Source: Stereocaulon alpinum
Taxonomy: Eukaryota; Ascomycota; Lecanoromycetes; Lecanorales; Stereocaulaceae
DNA: 64,000 bases
Reading direction: 5' to 3'
Assembly (NCBI GenBank): GCA_018257865.1
Contig: JAEUBA010000012.1
Span: 1 to 64,000 of the forward strand
Every line of letters begins with the position of its first letter. Position 1 is the first letter of the stretch. Both the position numbers and the translations under genes were made by a program. This document shows, one piece after another, positions 45,740-58,138 of this stretch. The notes beneath the pieces are model-generated. The model was not told the origin of the DNA and made no database searches. It saw only the letters and a list, made by a program, of their open reading frames with translations.

Positions 45740-46740
45740 ATATGCTTGAAACGGGGTGAAAATTGTTGCCCATTGAAAAGTCTGTGTTATTTAGAGACTT
45801 TCTTGAGGGAACCAATACTGGATAAGGCTCGGTCAAATTCGAAGAATTCAAGGGTTTTTTTTCGCAGGCGTCACAGTAGCTCGAGGCTCGGAATGGGGGT
45901 GTTGCTTATATAGCCCATTCTATGAAGATCGTTAACTTTCTATTGCCATGGAAGGAAGTGCTTAGATGTATGGTTTAGTGGAGCACGCTTTCCGCTTGCG
46001 TAGCATCCTTGCGCTCTGATTAGCTTGAAAGATCCGAGCTTGGCTCATGATCTCACGTAGAATAGGCAAGAACAACGGTCCACTTTGGGGCTGGGAATGC
46101 TCAAGACTGCTCAAAAATAAATTTTGCGATTTGGTCAAACTCTGGATGAGGTTTTTTCCATTTGAAGATGAGTGTATTCAGAACAGGGTACCGTTTTCAC
46201 GTTTATTTACGAGCTGCTGCGGTGGTTCAGCGTGGTAAGAGGTTGATGGTGATGAAAGCTGCTTGAAACAGGTTGAACATCCACTCCGTCAACAGAAGCT
46301 CTGTCAATATGTCAGTGTTAGAGCTCAATCACGAGTTCTTATACTGTCCGCTCTACATTCGCGAAACACGTCTATTACAGCGACGCGACTCTTCGTTTTT
46401 ACTTCGAAGTTAAACCTTAGAAGCTGAGTAAGGTGGGGTTCATCGTAGAGACAGCACTGCTTCTTGAGATTGGTCGGGCCTTGCCTGAAAAGGCTTGTGT
46501 GTTAGATCCCATGAAACCTTGACGGCACCTGCATCTGTCTAAAGAGCTATATTTACACGGGACAAGGTCGAGAAGTGATCTGTACGACATCAAGGCTTTC
46601 GCTAGCTAATTCTCTGACCTCACCCGGTCTTGCAGCTTCTAAGCTATAGATTTTTAATCCTACTCTTTTTCTTGGTTTCAGTTGCTACAATCTCATACTC
46701 CCTAGCTTCTGATCTACTCTCTTCCCGCGATGGAGATTGC
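45740..46740. other. Intergenic, about 1 kb
   Basis: Convergent 3' flanks of the EGT1 relic and the second MFS gene. No recognisable feature. Confidence 0.45.
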
Positions 46741-48659
46741 TCAATCCCTCTTCAAGCCAACTCTGCCGCTTTTCCAAAGACCGAGCGCGCCGATGAAGCA
46801 AGCCAGGATCATCCATCCGGTGCATGTCCAAAAACCGGCCCGATACCCAGTCAAAAGCGCGTCAGGTGAGGCTTTGTCGGTAAACTTCGAATTGTGCGTC
46901 ACTGAATCCGACACGACTCCAATGAGAGCAAGTCCAACAGCTTGGCCGAACTGAGCAACGGTATTGAAAACCGCACCTGCAAGCGCTTGTGTCCGGTCTG
47001 GGAACATTTCGGAAACTAGAAGGATACCTACTGTGAATATCACTAGATAAGTGGCCATTAGTGATCTATGCTTCTCGCGTATCGTACCATAGCTGAACGC
47101 ACCATCAGGACTGAGCGGTTCGAACAACTGCGCAGGAAATGCCGCGTACCAGTATGGCCAGCGCGGAGAATTAAGTGCCATTAGTAAGGGGGCCAATCCA
47201 CCAAGAGCCGACGAGATCAGGACCAGCCAGATCACTGGAAACTTTTCAACGATGAGACCTGCGACAAGGTTCAATATCGCAGCCAGAATCATGCTCGGCA
47301 GGAAGCGAACAGATGCTTGAAGCGGGGAAAGTAGTTGCACCTCTTGCCAACAGCGTTGGCCGTCAGCGATCCCCGCAGTCTTCCAGAAAGATTGAAGTGG
47401 TGGACTTACAAGAGACCGCAGAAGAGTTCCATGGTCTGCATAACTGCATATGAGAGGAGGACTATGAGGCACATACTGGTGAAGGGTAACTTTCTCCATA
47501 ACGAGTTTGGTATCAAAGCTGGCTTCTGAAGTCGTTCTTGCCTGGCGACCCATAAGACGAAGGCCGGAATCAGTAATAGGCTGACAGTCAATGGCGCGAT
47601 GACGTTAGCATGTCCGATATATGAAGCGCTGGTTGAGATGATACTATAAGAGTATCGTTGGTGACCTGAAAGTGTGGGGGAAGTGGGTTCAGAGAGCTCA
47701 CACCAGCACGTAAGCAAGTAAAGCCAAGCACGCTGTTGCAAAAATCGCTCCTATCCAATCTATGTCTGCTTTTAGCCTTTTCAAAGTCGGGGGCTGCATC
47801 AGCGAGTCCGCCGGTATAGTCCATATTCCAACAAGAAGGCACACCATGATCGCCCCAGCGCACATGTACCATCCAGCCCTCCAGCCAATCGTATCGACGA
47901 AAACCCCGCCGAGCACGAGACCCAAAGAAAACCCAAGCGGCTGCCCGAGTCCCATACAGGCAAATCCCACATTTCGTCTCTTACCGCTAGCAACGGCATT
48001 GGTGAGTATGCCTACCGAGGTGGGCAGACAGAGCGCTACTGCTATTCCTTGCATGGCGCGGAACATGATCAACTCGATTCCGGTACGGGCGAGGCCACAT
48101 GCGAGTACGAAGCAGGAGAGGAGAAAGCAGCCGGTAAGGAAGACGGGGCGGCTGCCAACAACGTCGGCGACAGCCCCGGCAATTAGGAGGCATGAGCCAC
48201 TTGTCAATCTGAGTAATTATGTTAATTCTCTGAGGTAGCTAGTAGTGCGTGCGAGCGAGAGAGAATGGAATAGCTACCCGTAGACGGACAACGGCCTGTT
48301 AATGGAATCAGCACTAGGAATTTCGTAGTAGAGACATTTCAAGATCGTGTCCACAAGGTTTCTCACCTCGGTTAGGGTAGATATGCTTACCAGAAGTACA
48401 ATTGTGGTTGAATGGCTATATCAGCTGCAATACGTGGGATGGAGACAGTTATTAGGCCAGTCGTAATGCTTGTCAGAAAGGTGACGGCGGTCAACTGCAG
48501 AATAACAATGATAGCGTGGCTTTGTCGCACGTCTGGTTGAGATGTCGTTATGGGCAGGATTGGTAGGGTGCTTTGGGTTCCATGGTTCGGAGAATTTGTT
48601 TTCGATGTGCTTGTGGCTTGCAGAGTCTCGAGCTCCAAGGGGTTCGCCGATTGTGGCAT
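46741..48659 (-). pseudogene. MFS transporter (drug:H+ antiporter-like), middle exon out of phase
   Basis: From ATG 48659 (MPQSANPLELETLQ) the protein runs through the first helix (IVILQLTAVTFLTSITTGLI), a small exon near 48292-48275 encoding PLSVYG, then 48213 onward (SCLLIAGAVADVVGSRPVFL, FRAMQGIAVALCLPTSVGIL). Next comes LIPAFVLWVARQERLQKPAL (47.4-47.6 kb) and the C-terminal helices to 46741 (SVRFLPSMILAAILNLVAGL, LVSEMFPDRTQALAGAVFNT). The order matches 14-helix family members of ascomycetes. The exon at about 47665-47410 is out of frame with both the exon before it and the one after it for every GT..AG combination I could find. The intron expected near 47350 also has a good branch point but TGG where AG should be. 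Either two lesions or unusual splice sites. Confidence 0.65.
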
Positions 48660-49378
48660 TGTGCGTTCGTAAGTCGCGGAAGAGAGACGATGCAAACAGA
48701 TGCTCTCAGTCCAGAAATCTCAATCGAGATATGTGGGAGGTTTGAGGGAGGCGAGTGTATTGAGTAAATGTAAATAGTGGATTCACATTAAGCGCTTCTG
48801 GCCCACGCCTGGACATGGACCTTGACCTCTATCTTAGGGACGAGCGATACGGCCGATAGGCGCCAATTTAAAGGCCGAAATATTCCCAATCTTTGGCTCT
48901 CGGGAGCGAATGCCCCGTGACAGTGATGTGATCTGTATACCGGATTAGACAGATAAAATGCCTTATACCCTTTTGTTCAAGTTCTCCACATGACCTGCAC
49001 TGAGCAATTTACGTGACACTCAATTCTCTCCAATTTGCCTCTTCGCCTTGTTGGTTGTCCACTTGCATAAATCCAGAGGACCTATCGGAGCAGAGCGGGT
49101 TTAGTCTCCGCATCCGATCAAATCGTCTCCGAAGATGTGGTACAATGCTGTCGTGGAAGCTTGAGCTCAAGCGACAACCCAGGATCACCTAGCCTCGCGC
49201 TAGAAAAAAACGGCGCTCACCCGAGACTCGGTGCGGGGTGAGGCCGGGGCAGATGTCTGTCACCTTGGCATTTAATTATCAATCCACCTTTGCCCGCAAC
49301 ACCAGCAATCCTAACAACACGACTTACAATTCCAGGCATCCACAAACTACGTGAGGCATTATCTCCTCGGCTGCAAAT
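48660..49378. promoter_or_regulatory. Divergent intergenic region between MFS gene and LSG1
   Basis: About 720 bases shared by the upstream regions of two divergent genes. No TATA box or known element that I can defend. Confidence 0.35.
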
Positions 49379-51402
49379 ATGGTTCTACCAAAGTCCAAGA
49401 ACGCTGTGGGGTTGGGAAACAGTCTCATGAATGACCGCTTTGGTCGAGGGAAAGGTGCTGACCGGAAAAAGGTCTCCGCAGGTATTCATAGAACAGACCA
49501 GGACGGGCAGACTGTAAGCGTTCATACCGCTTGAGCTCGGGCCTACATTGCTAAGCTCTCCAGTATGTTACCAACGCCCCCAAAGAAGCATCATGGGTCA
49601 AAATGCGAAGTGTTACAGAGCAAGGCGCTCTCGACGAGTTTCTCAGTACTGCGGAGCTGGCTGGCACGGACTTCACGGCAGAGAAGATGAACAATGTCAA
49701 GATAATACATACCGATCAGAAAAATCCCTACCTGCTGTCGGCGGCCGAGGAAAGGTTGACCTTAAGGAAACAGAGCGCAAATAGGAAACACTTGACCGTC
49801 CCAAGACGGCCGCACTGGGACGAGACTACCACTCCGCAGGATCTTGATAAGAGAGAAAGAGCTAGCTTGCTGGATTGGAGGAGAGGCTTGGCCGAGTTAC
49901 AAGAGAACGATGACCTTCTAATGACACCCTTTGAGAGAAATCTTGAGGTCTGGAGGCAATTATGGAGGGTAATTGAAAGGTCCGATTTGATAGTTCAAAT
50001 CGTGGATGCAAGGAATCCATTGCTCTTTCGGTCTGAGGATCTAGAGAAGTATGTGAAGGAGGTGGATCCGAAGAAGAACAATTTACTACTGGTGAACAAG
50101 GCCGATATGATGACACTACGACAAAGAGAAGCATGGGTAGAATACTTCGAAAAGGCTGGGATCAACTATAAATTTTTCTCGGCTTCGCTGGCGAAGGAGA
50201 TGAATGAAGCAATGGATCTAGATGAAGAGCCTGCGGAAGAAGCACAAACCTCAGAGGAGCAAGCCATCGAAAATTTAGCCGACGTAGAAGGGGACAAGCT
50301 TGCCGAAGAGGCAAAAGAGATCGACGTTCATGAAGCAGGGGAGGACGAAGAGCAAGGGGCAAGCGAAGAGGAACTCGAGGGAGACCATGACCAGCGAACA
50401 CGGATCTTGACCGTTGACGAACTTGAGGCTCTGTTCTTGGAAAATGCACCAGAAGTCAAGGACAAAGAGGGTGAACAGCCACAGAAAACGACAATCGGCC
50501 TCGTAGGCTATCCCAATGTTGGGAAATCATCTACAATAAACGCCTTGATTGGTGCAAAGAAAGTTTCTGTGTCCTCAACACCGGGCAAAACCAAGCATTT
50601 CCAGACCATACATCTCAGCCCTGATGTGATACTCTGCGATTGTCCTGGACTTGTCTTTCCCAATTTCGCCACTACAAAAGCCGAACTGGTCTGCAATGGC
50701 ATCCTCCCGATCGACCAGCTCCGAGAATTTACAGGTCCAGCTGGTCTCGTTGCGCAGCGCATACCCCAGTCGTTCTTTGAGGCTCTCTACGGTGTCAAGA
50801 TTCATACGAGGCCTCAAGAAGAAGGAGGTACGGGAGTGCCGACTGCGGAAGAGATATTGATTGCGTATGCAGTTGCTAGAGGCTTCACGAAAACAGGACA
50901 AGGGCAGCCGGACGAATCGAGAGCAGCTAGATACGTGCTCAAAGACTACGTTAGCGGCAAGCTGCTCTTCTGCCATCCCCCTCCTCATGATCCTCCCATT
51001 AATGCTCGAGCGTTCAACTACGAACTTTATGATATAGAGCACTTGCCACAGAAACGCCGCGCTATGTTGGCAACCCAAGCCCAAGACTCGCTGATAGGCT
51101 CTGAAGACCCATCATTGATCCATGACAAGAATCCGTTGCCTGCAGCACCAGCACAAGGAGAAAAATCCACGCGATTGGACAAAAGATTCTTCGGACCCGG
51201 GCAAAGCAGTGCAGGACACCTTACGATGCCGTTCAATCACCAATACAGCGAGCAAGGAAAGAAGCAGCTGTCTGGCCGGAAGCTGACCGCTATGACAGCT
51301 TTGGAGAAGAATATTGATCCAGCGGAAATGAAGCTTATGAATTCGAAAAAGCACTTCAAGGGTAACCGGAAGAAGAACAACAAGGCTGGTGAAGAGCTAT
51401 GA
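49379..51402 (+). CDS. LSG1: LSG1 cytoplasmic 60S ribosome maturation GTPase
   Basis: Two exons, 49379-49513 and 49564-51402, giving about 657 residues. The start MVLPKSKNAVGLGNSLMNDR is typical. The GTPase motifs are circularly permuted, as in the YlqF/YawG family: NKAD (G4, near residue 222) and SASLAKE (G5) come before GYPNVGKSSTINAL (G1, near 358), the threonine in SSTPGKTKH (G2) and DCPG (G3, near 403). A long acidic insert, mostly Glu/Asp, separates G5 from G1, as in yeast Lsg1. The basic C-terminus ends GNRKKNNKAG. Lsg1 acts in the cytoplasm on late pre-60S particles to release the adaptor Nmd3. The frame is intact. Confidence 0.95.
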
Positions 51403-51763
51403 GCGATGCCATACGATTCGACTCTGATGGAGTGCTTGCATAGCGTTGGCGTTGAACAGATTTATAGAAAGTTACCATCGAAGCTCTTGTATATGAGATA
51501 CCCATGGCGAATATCAGTAATATACCTTAGAATCCACTCTCGTCCCGGTTATCCTGCAGAGCGCCAAGCGTGGGTAACGGCTCAACTGCCGAGGTTAGAT
51601 TCGAGTTGTGGGGTAGAGTGAAGTACGTAGATCCGTAGCTACGTTCGTAAGGAAAGTAAGCAATGGCAGGACCGTTGATATTGATTTCTCATATTTTCCT
51701 ACCAGATCCTTTCATCGCCCCTCCTGATTGATCTCTATCTCTCAACGAATATTGCAAGCAGTC
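51403..51763. other. LSG1 3' flank and promoter of the acyl-CoA dehydrogenase
   Basis: About 360 bases between two co-directional genes. Nothing else recognised. Confidence 0.35.
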
Positions 51764-53339
51764 ATGTCCAAGTCCGACTTCAGCCAAAGCCTCTTGGCCG
51801 ATAGTGCCAAGCCTCAAACGGCTGCCGACAAAATCCCAATCATTGCTCGAGGAGCTGTCAGTGATCGAGCAAAGGAGGCACTCAATCTGGTAATTGCCCG
51901 TCAAGGAACTTCGTATGATCCAACAGGCGGCTAAATATACCGATTTAGGTCGAGAAGTTCGTCGAAGAAGAATGTATCCCAGCAGACGTACTCTACCACT
52001 CGCAGCTCGGCGAAGGTGAAAAGAGATGGACTACATATCCACCGGTCATTGATGAGCTGAAGGCCAAGGCCAAGAAGTTGGGCTTGTGGAATCTATTCTT
52101 GCCGAAGAATCATTTCAAGGAAGGGGCGGGATTTTCGAATCTCGAGTATGGGTTGATGGCGGAGTATATGGGTAAGAGCCGGGTAGCTTCTGAGGTGAAC
52201 ATCTACACATACAGTGTTGACAGGCTCAATGGATACTAAAGACTGGAACGTAGGCCTGCAACTGTGCTGCACCGGACACTGGCAACATGGAAGTGCTGGC
52301 GAAATATGGCACCGATGCACAGAAGAAGCAGTGGCTCGTTCCATTGTTGAACGGCGACATCAGATCAGCATTCCTGATGACAGAGCCTGACGTTGCGTCG
52401 AGTGATGCTACGAACATCACCATGACCATGAAAAAACGAGGCAATGATTATATCCTCAATGGCTCGGTACGCCAATGCGCCATCACCAATCCCACAGCAT
52501 CTGGAGCACCTGCTGACAATCAATCATAGAAATGGTGGAGCAGCGGCGCCGGCGATCCACGTTGCGCAGTCTACATTGTAATGGGCAAGACCGACCCCTC
52601 CAACCGCGACACCTACAAACAACAATCCGTCCTCCTTGTTCCAGCTAGCACGAAAGGCATAACAGTAGAGCGGTGCCTCTCCGTCTACGGCTACGATGAC
52701 GCTCCCCACGGACACGCTCAAATCAGCTTCAAAGATGTCCGCGTCCCTGCCTCAAGTATGGTGCTCGGGGAAGGTCGTGGCTTCGAGATTATCCAGGGCC
52801 GCCTCGGTCCAGGACGAATTCATCATGCCATGCGCTCGATTGGCGCCGCAGAGAAAGCACTGGAATGGATGATTGCGAGAGTTAACGATCCGCGGAAGAA
52901 GACGTTCGGAAAACAATTGAGCGAGCACGGCGTCATGCTCGAATGGATCGCGAAGTCACGCCTGGAAATCGACGCAGCGCGCCTCATTGTCCTAAACGCA
53001 GCTGTCAAAATCGACGAAAAAGACGCGAAAAATGCTCTCAAAGAGATCGCTGAAGCAAAGGTCTTGGTGCCCCAGATGGCATTGACCGTCATCGATCGCG
53101 CAGTGCAGAGTTATGGCGGCGCGGGTGTCTGTCAGGATACCCCGCTGGCAAATATGTGGGCGCAGATAAGGACGCTGCGGATTGCGGATGGGCCTGACGA
53201 GGTGCATTTGCAGCAGATGGGAAAGAATGAGAATAAGAGGGGACGAGAGGTTAGGGAGAAACTGGAGAGGCAGAGGGAGGCAGGGGATAGGATGGTTAGG
53301 CAGAGTGGTGTGAAGCCGGTTGGGAAGAGTATGCTGTAA
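51764..53339 (+). CDS. Acyl-CoA dehydrogenase (ACAD10/11-like)
   Basis: Four exons, 51764-51889, 51949-52194, 52254-52466 and 52530-53339, giving about 464 residues, all GT..AG and in phase. One acceptor is preceded by the strong branch point TACTAAAG. FAD/substrate motifs in order: CNCAAPDTGNMEVLAKYG, FLMTEPDVASSDATNI, KWWSSGAGDPRC, GRLGPGRIHHAMRSIGAAEK, SYGGAGVCQDTPLANMWAQI and RTLRIADGPDEVHL. The C-terminus ends in Ser-Met-Leu. That resembles a peroxisomal PTS1 only loosely, and no mitochondrial presequence is evident, so location is open. It should oxidise an acyl-CoA to the enoyl-CoA using FAD; ACAD10/11 relatives in other species handle 4-hydroxy or branched acyl-CoAs. The intact frame indicates an active gene. 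Confidence 0.92.
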
Positions 53340-53708
53340 GAAAAATATAGGTAGTGAGAAAAATATATATAGCAGTCAACACACAGAATCACTGTATTAC
53401 CAGATCGAATGGTTAGATACTTTTAAATCACTGGGCCAACAATGACTCATACCCATCACGCTGTAATGGTCTTTGCTCGTTCGCATCGTCATATCAAAAC
53501 CCCGTTGCCCACCCAACCCCACTAGTCAACAAACCCAACGCATCTCTTCGCCGCACAACCACACTCACTCCCTCCCTCCCATTCACACCACAAAACAGCT
53601 CCAAGCTCCAACATCCTCTCTAAAATATCCTACCACCACATACCTACACAACTCACCTTATCCACCACCTCTTCAACCCTCTGCTCCAACCCACCTCACA
53701 CAGCAACG
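53340..53708. promoter_or_regulatory. CA/CT-rich leader and promoter of the SPO12-like gene
   Basis: From about 53490 to the ATG the plus strand is dominated by C, A and T with very little G, typical of pyrimidine-rich promoter and 5' untranslated regions in ascomycetes. Confidence 0.4.
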
Positions 53709-54231
53709 ATGTCCACCACCACCACCCAACCACCCTCAACCTCACCAACCAAACCCCTCGCATCCCGCGACGTCAACACCTCCAATTCTCCCACAAAACC
53801 CAAACCTACCGAGAAGGAAGACGCAAAGAGTATGGACTATCACCGCCAAGTCCTGCAGAATCGACTCGCGAGTGAGAAGTGCGTTCTCCCCTTGCTTGTG
53901 TTTGCTGGAGTATAGTGGGTGGAGAGTAGGAGAGGGGAGAAAGTGCTGACGAAGGGTGTGTGTGTGTGAATTAGGGGCGGCGAGAATGTGTACGTTTCGC
54001 CTTCGGATACGATTTTGAGTCCTTGTACGAAGAAATTGAATGGGTTGAAGATGGGGAGGTTTGGGAGGTTAGTGTGATCCTGCGTCGTGTTGTGTTTGTG
54101 AGGGGGGGGGTTGCTGATGGTGTGGTTGTTGTAGGGCGAAACCACAGAGTTTGTTTGCGAAGATGGATAAGGATAGGAAGGCTGAAGCTACTGGATCGGA
54201 AGAAGGAGATGGGAAGGAGGGGATGGCTTAG
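53709..54231 (+). CDS. SPO12: Spo12 family cell-cycle protein
   Basis: Three exons: 53709-53878, about 53976-54067, and about 54136-54231, giving roughly 118 residues. The N-terminus is Thr/Ser/Pro-rich. The conserved core is formed across the introns: NVYVSPSDTILSPCTKKLNG, then MGRFGRAKPQSLFAKMDKDR. The two SP sites in SPSDTILSP correspond to the paired cyclin-dependent-kinase sites of yeast Spo12, a nucleolar regulator of Cdc14 release and mitotic exit (FEAR network). The rest of the sequence is poorly conserved, as usual for the family. A short GT dinucleotide run lies in the first intron near 53960-53970. Confidence 0.82.
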
Positions 54232-54707
54232 GCTTCCTGAATGAGGGGACCGAGAGAGGAGAGTTGTTATGTTCTTGCATAGGCGTGCGTGCATAGCCTT
54301 CTTTGTTGATATCTGGTGTTGGACATGAGAAGGCATGATTAGAGATGGGAGTATGCATTGCTTGCATTGACTTGCATTCATTCATGGCGTTTGAGAGCAG
54401 AGATATGAGAATTGGGCTTTATGATTGTGGATAAAGTGCGTGGTCAAGGAAGTCAATGAATCGACATGCTACTTAATGATGTTCTCGAAACGAATGTTGA
54501 TGGAATTGGCAAAGAGATGATTCCCCTAAACGTCGTATCCGTTGACCAAACATGCTTTCGTCCCTTCATATGTAATGCTTGTCATAGTCATGGACTTCGT
54601 GCCCGACAAACTATATCACGCGCTCTCCGGCCTCCTTCCATACACAACGTGTCTAACATTCACTCATTAGCCATTGCTCTAACACTCAAAAACGTACGTG
54701 CTCGTGC
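54232..54707. other. Convergent 3' spacer
   Basis: About 475 bases between the ends of the SPO12-like (+) and methyltransferase (-) genes. Nothing recognised. Confidence 0.4.
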
Positions 54708-56577
54708 TCACAGGCTAAACATAGAATGCAACTTCGGATCCTTCAGCTCAGCTCTAACTTTCGCACAAAGCACATCCACCTCCCGCTGCGAATAGCCCAA
54801 TTGACGCGTGAAGAGCGCGTACCAGAAAGCTTCGAGACCTTCTTGAATCTGCAGGTAGTTCCAGGCGCCGATTTCTTTCTATAATGGTCCGAGCATTGTC
54901 GTTAGTATGAGTGGATTTGCGGATTAGATAGGGTGAGGGGAATGGAGTGGGAGTGGAAATGGATGCAGGAAGACGTACGAGATGTTTATCAGCAGGCCAA
55001 GTCCCCACCGGCCAGATAAAATTCTGCGCCACGACATCTACAAAGCCAGCGGCTTTCATCCTCTCTTCGAGAAGAAGGCCCGCGTGAGGGTCGATGCCGG
55101 TTTCGATGGACGCTTTGAGGAATTCGTGGTTGAATTTGTAGAGGGCTTTGTCTTTTGTCAGGGTCCCGTCTGGCGATGAGCATTCGAGGTCGTTTTCCAT
55201 GCACTCGACGTAGCCGCCTGGTTTGACATTCCTAAGGAGGTCAGTAATCTAGTATGATAAAGGTGGTTAAGTTGTGGGGCTAGCTCGGAGAAGCGTACTC
55301 AAGGCACTGGCCGAGCAATTTGGGCCAGTTTTTGATGCCGAGGCCCATGAAGCGGGAGTGGATGAAGTCGAATTTCTGGTGATAGGTCCATTGTTCTTCG
55401 ACGTCGTCAATTTCGAATTTGACGTTTGGAGGAACCCTTTATCAACAGCGCTATCAGTCGCAGTCTTGCGGGTTTGGTTTCTTCATACTAGTAGTAACAG
55501 AGAACATGGCGAAGAAAGGAAGGCGGAGATATGATTTGAGGAGACTAGCACAAGCACATAAAGCAGGAGACTGAACAAGCTCATGCGAGGGTAGGAAGTG
55601 CAGAGGTGTCAAAGTTGTGCTAGCAGAGACAAGACCGGTTTCATTGGAGCACAAAACGGATGATGAAAAGCATACAATGCATTGAATTGCTTCGCATCTA
55701 AGCAAGGCCCAATGATCTGAGGGCTGAGTGTTCTTGACCAATGAGTCCAATTTCTTGGCTGGCAAGTAGAAAATATCTACGTACCATCGCGGCTGAATAG
55801 GACTTAAATCGTTTCCAAGAATCTACGACACCAAGAGCATATCAACGGACGTTCTAACGTCTTGAGACATCTTGCAAAGTGACATAGTACCTCCGCGTTG
55901 GGATACTTGTCGCCTATGAATAGCCATGTCGGTGGTTAGTCATCTTCTTCAATGTGTGATATTAGATCATGCCAAAGGTCGGACTTACCCATTTGCATAG
56001 CCCAGATTCCTGTTCCGGTCCCAATATCCAGTATACGTTGCGGATTGGGCGGGATCGGGGCCAGGTTGAGCTTTCCACGCAGTGTCACCTCTGTCAATTT
56101 GTGCATGATGTCGAGCCTGTCATTCTCTTTCTAGTGGAACGGTCAGGGGCGCTAGACGGAAGAATCTCGCCAATGTATTATATGGGATACCTCGTCGTTG
56201 GGCAAGAAATAGCCTGTTTGTATGGATGAGCTAATACTTGCTCAACGGCCTCGGGTGAGTCACATACTGCCTTCTTTGTATGCATGGTATCTCCGATTGT
56301 TCTCGACTCTGTAGTCCGTAACATTAGACGCTAACGAGGTTGTATAGCTGCCCCTGTGTTGGATAGCTATGTCAGTACACTCCCCTGCCTGGCCTTGCAG
56401 GTTAGGAAACATCAACATACACTTCTTCGCCATAAGCGGAATCTGGCTCCTCGCCGTACTGGGAGAATCATTCAATTAGCATTCTATCTCTTGATGTTAT
56501 TGTTTGGGAAGATCGCGAACATTGGATACTTCAATGTTATCAACTGCAATGGGGGCTTGGTGTGCTGCGGTGGCCAT
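54708..56577 (-). CDS. LaeA/UMTA-like SAM-dependent methyltransferase
   Basis: Multi-exon minus-strand gene, ATG at 56577 (MATAAHQAPIAVDNIEVSNV), stop at 54708. Recognisable exons in order: YGEEPDSAYGEE; SYTTSLASNVTDYRVENNRR with YHAYKEG; YFLPNDE; ENDRLDIMHKLTEVTLRGKL with PQRILDIGTGTGIWAMQMG (SAM-binding motif I, near 56035); DKYPNAE; NVKFEIDDVEEQWTYHQKFD with FDFIHSRFMGLGIKNWPKLL; VKPGGYVECMENDLECSSPD; EERMKAAGFVDVVAQNF; and a last exon starting EIGAWNYLQIQEGLEAFWYA and ending LHSMFSL. At least seven introns separate them; I did not fix every border. This is the Methyltransf_23 group that includes LaeA, but most members are metabolic or of unknown role, and no cluster of biosynthetic genes surrounds it. 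Confidence 0.85.
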
Positions 56578-58138
56578 TTTGGATCGCGTTAAGCTGAAAG
56601 GTTTATATAAGGGTGGGAAAAAGCGGAGGACGAGCAGGTTTCACAAATCAGAGGTCGCCAGGGTCGAATTATATAATCGTACTCGTAGGATCAATAGACA
56701 ACAGCCGTCGTGGTAGCCAAGTGTGCGAGTGGTTCAATTAGGTTGATCCCTTTCCCTGCACGGATAGGCCGAGCAGTAGTTCGACTGCTGGCGGGCATCA
56801 TCGCTGTCGTCCTGCAGCTCAGCGGCTTATATCTTATGGCGCGCAGAGCAGCAATTGGATCAATGGGAGCGTGGCGTGGCACCGGGTGTCTGGCGCCTTG
56901 GAACGGTCTCTAATGGTGGGGCGCACCTTGCGCACTTGATCACTTAGCGAGCTTAAGGTAACCCCTCTCACGGGCCGCCCGCAGCTGGCATCTTAAGGTA
57001 GCTAAGGCAAGGTAGCTCACGGGGGACTTCCGGGTGCGATACCCTAATGCAACTTCTTCGAGCTAAGGTGGGCGTGGGATATTCGCCTTGGTTCACTGTC
57101 TAAAGTAGAACATAGAGTGCAATAGTGCAAAGGAAAGGCTACTGGGCGAATGAGGGTCTTGGATGGCTGACAGGCTGGAGAACACTTTTTTAGAGCTTTC
57201 GAGCCAGGCCTTTTACGACAATGGAATCCGAGAGCTTTACAGCCTGTCATGAAAAACGTTGATATTTAACCGAACTCTAGCCATGGGGCAACTGTCAGGC
57301 TTGTTGTGAACAGCGCAGGCAGTCTCAATCACTGGAGGCACCAATGTACAAGATCAAGTATGCTATCTGCACAATTCATGAGGTTTTCAGGCGTCAAGCT
57401 CCAGATAGGCTTCTCGTGAAACTCGGCCTGCTTACCGCTTCAATAAGCCTTCCTCAATCACTCGAACATCGTAGTTTCTGATCAGCTCTCAGACTGTCCA
57501 CCAAGGGCAATGCTTCTTTGTAGTTAGGGACACCGAAGATTTCACCCAACCAAACAGACCAAGCCTTACACCGCAGCGAGCAAGCTGCTTGAGAGCGGTC
57601 GTACAGAACTTGAGATGCATGAACTTCGACAGGCGTACAAAGCACCAATGAGGGCTAATGCAGTCAATTTCGAGTCACATAATGGTCTGTTCACCCGTTG
57701 TGTACGGAGAACTGTTTAGCGTCCGTTTCAATGACGTCAATATATATCTCAGAGGCAGGACGGTATTCCGTCGGACCCATTGACTGGCGGTCCCCAGAAA
57801 CCCCAGAATTCGGATGATAGAAGGGATCTGCACTGGTGTGCATTTCATCGGACAATCGACAATGGTGGAGGGGTCATATGCAGGATATATAGCTTCCATT
57901 GGTTTAGCGGGGCTCGCATAGGAAAGTTTCCTTCGAAGCGGTTAGTGTGACAGATCGCACGCGGAGTCATGATAAGGGCGTAACATGCAATTACCTTACA
58001 CGGGCGTATGCTGACCGCTTACCCTTCTGATTCATACCCTCAGTTCACACATATAATTACAGTCCCTATCCTTCCATTTTTAATGGAGTACTTCGCGTCT
58101 TTATCAGAGACCTGACGGGTCAGCTCGACAGAACAGCC
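56578..58138. other. Divergent intergenic region, about 1.56 kb
   Basis: Lies between the divergent methyltransferase and ABC transporter genes. The only structure I see is a pair of similar words at 56948-57030 (CTTAAGGTA..CTCACGGG twice). Short frames carry no motifs. It presumably contains both promoters. Confidence 0.4.

Noticed and set aside
28212..48659. Interpretation of the belt as a functional secondary-metabolite cluster
   Set aside because: No polyketide synthase, peptide synthetase, terpene cyclase or pathway regulator is present, and most members are broken.
53950..53975. Short GT-dinucleotide run
   Set aside because: Lies in the first intron of the SPO12-like gene; common intronic microsatellite.
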